In this document: positions 7,450-12,424 of the stretch, piece by piece
Position numbering within the stretch: position 1 is the stretch's first letter
How the letters are laid out: every line of letters begins with the position of its first letter
From: Gammaproteobacteria bacterium
GTDB taxonomy: Bacteria; Pseudomonadota; Gammaproteobacteria; Pseudomonadales; Azotimanducaceae
DNA: 12,424 nt
Assembly: GCA_003476445.1 (NCBI GenBank)
Contig: DMUF01000139.1
Location: forward strand, 1 to 12,424
Direction of reading: 5' to 3'
The notes under the pieces: generated by a model
The model's input: only the letters and a program-made list of their open reading frames with translations
Databases searched by the model: none
What the model was told of the DNA's origin: nothing
Position numbers and translations under genes: made by a program

Positions 7450-7571
7450 GTGGACCCTCCGCAGATACTCCGTGCGGCTCAGCTGACGCCCAAACAGGAC
7501 GGTGCAGATGGTGATGGCAGCTTATCGCAACTCGCCCGCGGCAGCGGTCGCGGTCCCTGGTGCAGGAAAGC

Positions 7572-7575
7572 GGAG
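7572..7575 (+). promoter_or_regulatory. Ribosome-binding site choosing the SDR start
   Basis: GGAG lies five bases before the GTG at 7581. That start puts the first Rossmann strand (FAITG) right at the N-terminus, as is usual for the family. The in-frame GTG at 7560 adds seven residues and lacks a comparable site. Confidence 0.45.
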
Positions 7576-7580
7576 TTAGC

Positions 7581-8501
7581 GTGTTTGCGATCACCGGCGC
7601 TAACGGTCAGCTTGGGCGCAGACTCGTGCGCAGCCTTGCGGAGCTTGAACCCGGTGTTCCGGTACGGGCACTCGTGCGCTCCGCCGCTGCTGCGGCGTCG
7701 CTTGGTAACTTGGTGGCGACGCATCCGCTGCTTGATGTCCGCACGGTCGATTTCAGCAACCCGGATTCAATGGGACCTGCGCTCGTCGGCGTTACCCGAG
7801 TTGTGCATCTCGTGGGCATCCTGCGCGAGACCCCGGGCAATCGCTATGCCGACGCCCACGAGGGAGCGGTCGCGGCGCTGATCGCCGCCGCCTCCCGAAA
7901 CGGTGTTGGTCAGCTTATTGCTTTGAGCATCCTCGGCGCCGATGCGCGCCATCAGAACGCCTGCCTGCGTTCACGCGGTCGAGCGGATGACCTGCTGCGC
8001 GGCAGCGTTGTTCCCGCCACGGTGCTTCGCGTACCGATGGTGCTCGGAGGCGAGGATCCTGCCTCCCGGGCGCTGGCCGCGCGGGCGCGGCGTTCCTGGT
8101 CGGTGACCTTTCGCGCCACAAGCCTCGAGCAGCCTATCGACGCCGATGACGTTGTCGCGGCGCTGCGGTCGCTGCTCGGCGTTCCGCTTGGCGATCTCGC
8201 GCCCCTGGCGGGCGCTGCTCTGGATCTGGCGGGTCCGGAGTCGCTGAGCCGCAAGGCGCTCATCGATCGGGCTGCCGCGCTGGTGGGGCAACAGACGCGG
8301 GTGTTCTCGCTCCCGGTCGCCTTTGGCTATGCCCTTGCCTTCGCGCTTGAGCGGGCGCTCAAGGCCGCGCCGGTAACGCGCGCCATGCTGGGCGTGCTCG
8401 ATCACGACGACTGCATTGATCCCGCGCCCGCGGCGGCGCGTCTGGGGATCGAGCTGACACCGCTCGATATGACTCTGCGTCGTGTGATGGCGTTAGCGTG
8501 A
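7581..8501 (+). CDS. Atypical SDR, NAD(P)-binding protein of the NDUFA9 / NmrA type
   Basis: A 306-residue Rossmann protein from the GTG at 7581. The dinucleotide loop TGANGQLG gives Gly6, Gly9 and Gly12. The segment VVHLVGILRE (74-83) is typical of the complex I NDUFA9-like subfamily. The later segments TVLRVPMVLGGED and IDADDVVAAL also fit atypical SDRs. The usual catalytic YxxxK is absent: the matching place reads CLRSR (128-132), so ordinary SDR dehydrogenase chemistry is unlikely. Known: many bacterial members are NAD(P)H-binding and of unknown role, and mitochondrial NDUFA9 binds NADPH structurally. Inferred: a nucleotide-sensing or structural role, or a reaction without the tyrosine. 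The gene ends in a GTGA overlap with the carboxypeptidase gene, so the two are translationally coupled. Alternative start: GTG at 7560. Confidence 0.8.
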   Translation: MFAITGANGQLGRRLVRSLAELEPGVPVRALVRSAAAAASLGNLVATHPLLDVRTVDFSNPDSMGPALVGVTRVVHLVGILRETPGNRYADAHEGAVAALIAAASRNGVGQLIALSILGADARHQNACLRSRGRADDLLRGSVVPATVLRVPMVLGGEDPASRALAARARRSWSVTFRATSLEQPIDADDVVAALRSLLGVPLGDLAPLAGAALDLAGPESLSRKALIDRAAALVGQQTRVFSLPVAFGYALAFALERALKAAPVTRAMLGVLDHDDCIDPAPAAARLGIELTPLDMTLRRVMALA

Positions 8502-9958
8502 ACGGGATACGTGGTCTTTTGTGCTGCTTCGCAGCGCTGGTCTCGCTCGCGGCGTCCGCGGTGGCAACAACGGCAACGAACGCAGGGGCGGCGGCTTCCG
8601 AGAGACTGCCCGAGCCGCTCGCGCGGATCGCCCGGCAGCTGAGTGTGCCGACTACCGGCGTTAGCCTTCTTGTGCAGGGGATCGGGGATCCGGCTCCGCG
8701 CTTTGCATACCGGGCGGATGTGCCGCGCAATCCCGCCTCGACGCTCAAGCTCGTCACTACGTTCGCGGCGCTCGAGCGACTGGGTCCGAGCCATGTCTGG
8801 ACGACGGAGGTGCACGCGGCTCGAGTGCCCGACGCCGATGACACTGTCGGCGACCTCTTCATTCGTGGCGGCGGCGATCCCTATCTCGTGCAGGAAGAAT
8901 TCTGGAAACTGCTCGCAGCGCTACGGCATCGGGGAATTCGCCGTATCGAGGGCGATCTCGTCTTTGATCTCTCGCGATTCGATCTGCCGATCGAGAGTCG
9001 CGGCGCTTTCGATGGTCAGCCCGATCGCGTGTATAACGTGCTGCCCCACGCGCTGCTGGTGAACTTCAACGCGGTGTCCTTTCGCGTGGAAGCGTTGCCC
9101 GACGGTCTGACCCGTGTAACCGCCGATCCGCCGCTGCCAAATCTGGTCGTGCGCAATCGTCTGCGATCGGTACCCGGTGGCTGTGGCGGCTACCAGCTCG
9201 GGATCGGTATCTCGATCCAGGATGCAGCCGAGCGCAACCTCGCGGCGCTGGACGGTCGATTCCCCGCGGCCTGTGGCGAACACGAGCTTGCGCGCTCGGT
9301 GCTGACGCCGGAAACCTATGCGCACGGTCTCTTTGAACTCTACTGGCGGCAACTCGGCGGCGAGTTTTCCGGGGGTTGGCGGCTCGGCGCCGTGCCGCCC
9401 GGCAGCACCCCGGTGCATGTCCACCGCTCCCCCCCGCTAGGCGATGTCATCCGTCTGGTTAACAAGTTCAGCAACAACGTGATGACGCGACAGCTTGAAT
9501 ATGCCCTCGCGATCGAGGAGTTCGGCATACCGGCAACGCCGGAGAAAGGCGAGCGCGCGCTGCTCGGAGCCCTCGCTTCGCGGGGCGTGGATACCCAGGG
9601 GCTGGTCATCGGTAACAGTGCCGGGCTTGCGCGCGAGACGCGCATTACCGCGCGTCAGCTGGCAGCGGTGCTGGAAGCAGCCTGGAACAGCCCATGGATG
9701 TCCGAGTATGTGTCTTCGCTTGCGCTTGCGGGGCTGGATGGAACCATGCGCAACCGGCTTCGCGGTGCCCCCGCGGCGGGGCGTTTGCACGTGAAGACAG
9801 GTCGTCTGAATGGGGTCTCGGCGGTGGCAGGCTATGTCGACGCGGCGTCAGGCCAGCGCCTGCTCGTGGTGTTACTGGTGAACGCGGAGCAGGCGCATCT
9901 GGGACCCGGCGAGGAACTGCAGAACGCGTTCCTCGACTGGGTTTATCGCGCGCATTGA
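8498..9958 (+). CDS. dacB: D-alanyl-D-alanine carboxypeptidase/endopeptidase, PBP4 family
   Basis: The 486-residue product has an N-terminal export signal (basic MNGIR, hydrophobic residues 7-23, cleavage near ATA at 22-26 or a little later). The three penicillin-binding motifs are SxxK with Ser81 and Lys84 (PASTLK), SxN with Ser325 and Asn327 (SNN), and KTG at 433-435 (HVKTGRLNGV). The long stretch between the first two motifs holds the extra domains typical of PBP4 (DacB), including IRGGGDPYL (122-130). Known: PBP4 enzymes act in the periplasm, removing the terminal D-Ala of peptidoglycan stem peptides and cutting 4-3 cross-links, and beta-lactams inhibit them. The usual GSGLSR block reads GNSAGLARE (372-380), a mild deviation. 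The GTG start overlaps the stop of the SDR gene (GTGA), implying coupled translation. Confidence 0.92.
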   Translation: MNGIRGLLCCFAALVSLAASAVATTATNAGAAASERLPEPLARIARQLSVPTTGVSLLVQGIGDPAPRFAYRADVPRNPASTLKLVTTFAALERLGPSHVWTTEVHAARVPDADDTVGDLFIRGGGDPYLVQEEFWKLLAALRHRGIRRIEGDLVFDLSRFDLPIESRGAFDGQPDRVYNVLPHALLVNFNAVSFRVEALPDGLTRVTADPPLPNLVVRNRLRSVPGGCGGYQLGIGISIQDAAERNLAALDGRFPAACGEHELARSVLTPETYAHGLFELYWRQLGGEFSGGWRLGAVPPGSTPVHVHRSPPLGDVIRLVNKFSNNVMTRQLEYALAIEEFGIPATPEKGERALLGALASRGVDTQGLVIGNSAGLARETRITARQLAAVLEAAWNSPWMSEYVSSLALAGLDGTMRNRLRGAPAAGRLHVKTGRLNGVSAVAGYVDAASGQRLLVVLLVNAEQAHLGPGEELQNAFLDWVYRAH

Positions 9959-9967
9959 AAGCGCGCG
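9947..9967. terminator. GC hairpin between the convergent dacB and htpX genes
   Basis: CGCGCGC (9947-9953) pairs with GCGCGCG (9961-9967) around a 7-base loop that contains the dacB stop codon. It could slow or end transcription in both directions in the 14-base gap. No T-run follows on either strand, so it is not a classic intrinsic terminator. Confidence 0.3.
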
Positions 9968-9972
9968 CGGTG

Positions 9973-10857
9973 TCACGCGGATTGGCGCAGCGCGGCGATG
10001 CGGTCGTCGAGCGTTGGGTGCGAGCGGAACAGCGCCCGCAGACCACTCACAGCACCGCTCGAAATACCGAATGCGGTCATGGTGGTGGGGAGCGTGCTCG
10101 GCAGTTCCTGGGCGCGCTTCAGGCGCTCGAGGGCTGCGATCATCTTCTGCCGTCCAGCCAGCTGTGCGCCGGCTGCGTCCGCGCGGAATTCCCGCCGGCG
10201 CGAAAACCACATCACGATCGCGCTGGCCAGAATGCCGAGCACGAGTTCCGCGACGATCGTGGTGATCATGTAGCCGATGCCAAGACCGCGCTCGTTCTTG
10301 AGCAGAACCCGATCGACGAACCAGCCAATGACACGTGCGAAGAACATGACGAACGTGTTTACAACGCCCTGAATGAGCGTCAGCGTGATCATGTCGCCGT
10401 TCGCAACGTGGCCAATCTCGTGCCCGAGAACGGCTTCGACTTCGTCCGGGGTCATATTTTCCAGAAGCCCCGTACTCACAGCGACCAGCGCCTTGTTGCG
10501 ACTCGCGCCCGTGGCGAATGCGTTTGGCTCGGCGGCAGGAAAGATCGCAACTTCGGGCATGCCAATGCCCGCGGCCTGAGCCTGGCGTGCCACGGTGTCC
10601 ATGAGCCAGCGTTCGGTGCTGTTACGCGGCTGCTCGATGACCTGGGCGCGCGTGCCCATCTTGGCGATCTTCTTCGATAAGAGCAGCGAGATGAACGAGC
10701 CGCCGAAGCCGAACAGGGCGCAGTAGACCAGTAGCGCCGTCAGGTCGAGGTCCACGCCGTTCGCCGCCAGGATGCTCTCGAAGCCGAGCAGACGGAACGT
10801 CACGCTGGCCACCATGATGATGGCAAGGTTGGTGGCCAGGAAGAGCAGGATGCGCAT
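9973..10857 (-). CDS. htpX: Membrane zinc metalloprotease HtpX
   Basis: This 294-residue M48-family protease has the expected four hydrophobic segments: two N-terminal (about 2-21 and 40-60) and two after the active site (about 160-181 and 197-217). The zinc site is HEIGH (146-150) with Glu147 as catalytic base and Glu223 in SRRREFRAD as third ligand. The PNAFATGASRNKALVAVSTGLL block before it is also typical. Length matches the E. coli protein (about 293). Known: HtpX sits in the inner membrane with its active site in the cytoplasm and degrades misfolded membrane proteins together with FtsH. I chose the ATG at 10857 because GAGGA lies nine bases upstream and MRILLFL matches family N-termini. 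The in-frame ATG at 10866 directly touches that GAGGA. It converges on dacB. Confidence 0.96.
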   Translation of the reverse strand: MRILLFLATNLAIIMVASVTFRLLGFESILAANGVDLDLTALLVYCALFGFGGSFISLLLSKKIAKMGTRAQVIEQPRNSTERWLMDTVARQAQAAGIGMPEVAIFPAAEPNAFATGASRNKALVAVSTGLLENMTPDEVEAVLGHEIGHVANGDMITLTLIQGVVNTFVMFFARVIGWFVDRVLLKNERGLGIGYMITTIVAELVLGILASAIVMWFSRRREFRADAAGAQLAGRQKMIAALERLKRAQELPSTLPTTMTAFGISSGAVSGLRALFRSHPTLDDRIAALRQSA

Positions 10858-10866
10858 GGTCTTCAT

Positions 10867-10871
10867 TCCTC
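10867..10871 (-). promoter_or_regulatory. Ribosome-binding site choosing the htpX start
   Basis: GAGGA on the minus strand lies nine bases before the ATG at 10857. It abuts the ATG at 10866 with no spacer, which argues for the shorter protein. Confidence 0.5.
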
Positions 10872-10950
10872 AATGGTGCTGGCTTGGACCGGCGAGCCGC
10901 GCGCGGGTTCACTTGCGATTACATCGGGCGAACAAATCACGCGCTTCTCG

Positions 10951-10988
10951 CGACAGATCATGGGAGCGATTGTGTCTACAGTCTGTCG
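10951..10988. repeat. Inverted repeat upstream of the coiled-coil gene
   Basis: CGACAGA (10951-10957) is matched in inverted orientation by TCTGTCG (10982-10988) across a 24-base spacer. It lies inside the 170-base divergent region between htpX and the coiled-coil gene, 39 bases before the latter's start. It may be a regulator-binding site or a leader hairpin. A 7-base arm can also arise by chance. Confidence 0.3.
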
Positions 10989-11014
10989 TCATGAGCAATC
11001 GCGCCATAGCCCAC

Positions 11015-11020
11015 AAGGAG
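11015..11020 (+). promoter_or_regulatory. Ribosome-binding site of the coiled-coil gene
   Basis: AAGGAG lies seven bases before the ATG at 11028, an ideal distance. The in-frame GTG at 11022 is only one base away from it and is therefore unlikely to be used. Confidence 0.6.
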
Positions 11021-11027
11021 TGTGGAC

Positions 11028-11609
11028 ATGAAGACGCTTCGAAAAGCCTGCAGAGTGACCCCGCGGCTTGATCCGGTGAAATCGCGGCAACCCGCAGGGA
11101 ACAGCGGCAAAGCCGAGCAGAACCCCAGCGCCCTGGAGCAGGGTCTCACCTACTGGCGCAATCAGGCCTGGTTCCTGCTCGCGCAGGTACGCGAGCGGGA
11201 CGCAGCGATTGCTGCGCAGGCCTCCCAGGAGCAAGCGGTCAGGGACGAAATTGCCCGCCTGCAGACGGAATGCGCGGCCCTTGGCAGCGCCGCCGAGCGG
11301 AGCAGGGATCAGAACCGACGCGTGCAGAGTGCGTTTGCCACGGCAGACGCCGCGCGCAGCAGGGCGGAAACAGAGGCTCTGCAAGAGCGCGAAGAGCGCC
11401 GGGCGCTTGAGACCCGTATGACGCAGATGGATTCCGCGCTCAAGCAGCAGAAGGCGCTGATTCATGGACTTGGGCAGGCGCTGAAAGCGGCGGAAGAACG
11501 CGCGCAGACCCTGGCGCAGCAGGTGGAAGCGCAGGCCACCGCGGGCGTGCTCCCGCCGGCTGCCAAAGTCTGGCACCCGTTCGATGTGAAGGTGGCGAGG
11601 CGCGCCTGA
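11028..11609 (+). CDS. Coiled-coil protein of unknown function
   Basis: I do not recognise this 193-residue protein as a named family. Residues 1-33 are basic and proline-containing, likely disordered. A short aromatic segment, LTYWRNQAWFLLAQVRER (40-57), leads into a long charged helix rich in Ala, Glu, Gln and Arg with heptad-like spacing (about 54-170), expected to form a coiled coil. The tail carries a conserved-looking VWHPFDVKVARR (181-192). There is no signal peptide or membrane segment, so it is probably cytoplasmic; the basic ends could bind nucleic acid or membranes. A strong AAGGAG precedes the ATG. The DUF429 nuclease-like gene starts nine bases after its stop, so the two are very likely co-transcribed and may work together. 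Chance similarity to other coiled coils would make database hits unreliable. Confidence 0.75.
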   Translation: MKTLRKACRVTPRLDPVKSRQPAGNSGKAEQNPSALEQGLTYWRNQAWFLLAQVRERDAAIAAQASQEQAVRDEIARLQTECAALGSAAERSRDQNRRVQSAFATADAARSRAETEALQEREERRALETRMTQMDSALKQQKALIHGLGQALKAAEERAQTLAQQVEAQATAGVLPPAAKVWHPFDVKVARRA

Positions 11610-11618
11610 GCGCGCTTC

Positions 11619-12410
11619 ATGCCGCGCTTCGCCCGCACCATTGGCATCGATTACTCCGGTGCCGAGACGCCGACATCGAGCCTGAAGGGGCTTCGCGTCT
11701 ATTTGTGCTCGGGCAGCGCTGACCCGGTGGAGGTGCTGCCGCCGCCCGGTACGCGCAAGTACTGGTCGCGTCGTGGGATTGCGGAATGGTTGCGCGACCG
11801 CCTGGCTGAAGACATACCCACGATGGTCGGGATCGATCATGGTTTCTCGTTCCCTCTGCGCTATTTCGAGACCCATCGACTGCCGCATGACTGGGGCTAC
11901 TTTCTCGAGGATTTCCAGTTCCACTGGCCGACCGATGGCGACCGCGTTTACGTCGACTTCATTCGCGAGGGGGCCCTCGGCGCGGGTGCGGCTCGAACCG
12001 GCGACGCGCGCTGGCGGCGTCTGACCGAGCTCGCCACGCGACGGGCCAAGTCGGTGTTTCACTTCGATGTACAGGGGTCCGTTGCGAAATCCACTCATGC
12101 GGGCATTCCCTGGCTGCGCTTCCTGCGCGCGCAGCTCGGGTCGCGAGTGCATTTCTGGCCATTTGACGGTTGGGACGTTCCTGTCGGTCGCTCCGTGATT
12201 GCCGAAGCCTATCCGGCGCTCTGGAGCACGCTGTATCCGCGTGAGGATCGCACCCCGGATCAGCATGATGCCTTTAGCGTCGCTGCCTGGCTGGCGCGCG
12301 CGGATCGGGACGGTGAGCTTGCGCAGCACTTCAACCCCGCGCTGACTGAAGCGGAGCGCGCCGTGGCCGCAGTTGAGGGTTGGATTCTCGGGGTAGCGCC
12401 TCGGCACTGA
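11619..12410 (+). CDS. DUF429-type predicted RNase H-like nuclease
   Basis: The 263-residue protein has the layout of the RNase H-like DUF429 family. The first strand is TIGIDYSGAE with Asp11, a second acidic strand is MVGIDHGFSFP with Asp73, then come VIAEAYPALW with Glu196 and DQHDAFSVAAWLARAD with Asp214 and Asp217. The spacing of these acids and the helix after the last one resemble the metal-binding core of RNase H-fold nucleases. Known: DUF429 proteins are predicted nucleases on fold grounds, and their substrates are not established. Inferred: a cytoplasmic, metal-dependent nuclease or nuclease-derived protein. Other possibilities are a non-nuclease member of the ribonuclease H-like/actin-like folds. 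It follows the coiled-coil gene by nine bases and lacks a strong ribosome site of its own (GAG at 11608-11610), so translation may be coupled to that gene. Confidence 0.72.
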   Translation: MPRFARTIGIDYSGAETPTSSLKGLRVYLCSGSADPVEVLPPPGTRKYWSRRGIAEWLRDRLAEDIPTMVGIDHGFSFPLRYFETHRLPHDWGYFLEDFQFHWPTDGDRVYVDFIREGALGAGAARTGDARWRRLTELATRRAKSVFHFDVQGSVAKSTHAGIPWLRFLRAQLGSRVHFWPFDGWDVPVGRSVIAEAYPALWSTLYPREDRTPDQHDAFSVAAWLARADRDGELAQHFNPALTEAERAVAAVEGWILGVAPRH

Positions 12411-12424
12411 TCGAGATTGCACAT

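Noticed and set aside
6110..7594. Long open frame on the minus strand running through the serine hydrolase and phosphatidyltransferase genes
   Set aside because: It is opposite or out of frame with two proteins whose catalytic motifs are intact, and its own translation shows no domain.
6655..7881. Open frame on the plus strand across the convergent junction near 6890
   Set aside because: It is out of frame with the serine hydrolase and SDR genes and antisense to the phosphatidyltransferase; low-complexity Arg/Gly/His-rich product.
9694..10680. Plus-strand open frame across the dacB/htpX junction
   Set aside because: It is out of frame with dacB and antisense to htpX, both of which are certain.
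10951..10990. Possible heat-shock sigma-32 promoter for htpX (CTCCCATGAT-like -10 on the minus strand)
   Set aside because: The matching -35 (CTTGAA-like) is missing at the proper distance, so the resemblance is too weak.
10991..11071. Short open frame starting ATG AGC AAT upstream of the coiled-coil gene
   Set aside because: It has no ribosome-binding site, overlaps the real start out of frame, and its peptide shows no leader-like pattern.
10989..12422. Long open frame on the minus strand opposite the coiled-coil and DUF429 genes
   Set aside because: Its product is rich in Arg, Pro and Gly without recognisable motifs. It lies exactly opposite two genes with good starts and family features. 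Long antisense frames are common in GC-rich DNA.
1..12424. Defence island, phage, transposon or CRISPR content
   Set aside because: I saw no transposase, integrase, Cas protein, regularly spaced direct repeats or tRNA-edge duplication. The genes look chromosomal and have similar base composition throughout.

Overview
The window is GC-rich proteobacterial DNA, most likely from a gammaproteobacterium. A Gram-negative origin is indicated by an outer-membrane barrel-type protein (DUF5916), a periplasmic PBP4-type carboxypeptidase and an inner-membrane HtpX protease. Genes are packed tightly on both strands. There are no rRNA or tRNA genes, insertion sequences, CRISPR arrays or phage genes that I can see, and no gene-free stretch longer than about 170 bases. 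I cannot name the genus from sequence reading alone.

Left part (1-6898), enzymes that look catabolic or lipid-related. On the minus strand, a limonene-epoxide-hydrolase-like gene (2278-2661) is followed by a secreted DUF5916 barrel protein whose 3' end runs off the left edge (1-2191). Divergent from these is a VOC-fold metalloenzyme gene (2787-3359) with a good sigma-70-like promoter. It converges with, and overlaps by 10 bases, an alpha/beta hydrolase gene (3350-4279, minus). Divergent from that is a two-gene unit: a saccharopine-dehydrogenase-like reductase of the mycobacterial trans-acting enoyl reductase type (4436-5659) and a beta-lactamase-fold serine hydrolase (5690-6898). No substrate can be read from the sequence. 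The mix suggests breakdown or remodelling of a hydrophobic compound such as a terpenoid, steroid or unusual fatty acyl ester, but this is inference.

Right part (6886-12410), envelope and housekeeping genes. A CDP-alcohol phosphatidyltransferase (6886-7449, minus) overlaps the serine hydrolase tail to tail. Divergent from it are an atypical SDR of the NDUFA9 type (7581-8501) and a PBP4-family D-Ala-D-Ala carboxypeptidase (8498-9958), joined by a 4-base GTGA overlap. htpX (9973-10857, minus) faces them across 14 bases. Divergent from htpX is a second tight pair: a coiled-coil protein of unknown function (11028-11609) and a DUF429-type predicted RNase H-like nuclease (11619-12410).

I found no unmistakable new system. 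The best candidates for follow-up are the coiled-coil/DUF429 pair, the reductase/serine-hydrolase pair, the LEH/VOC divergent locus, and the SDR that has lost the usual YxxxK residues.
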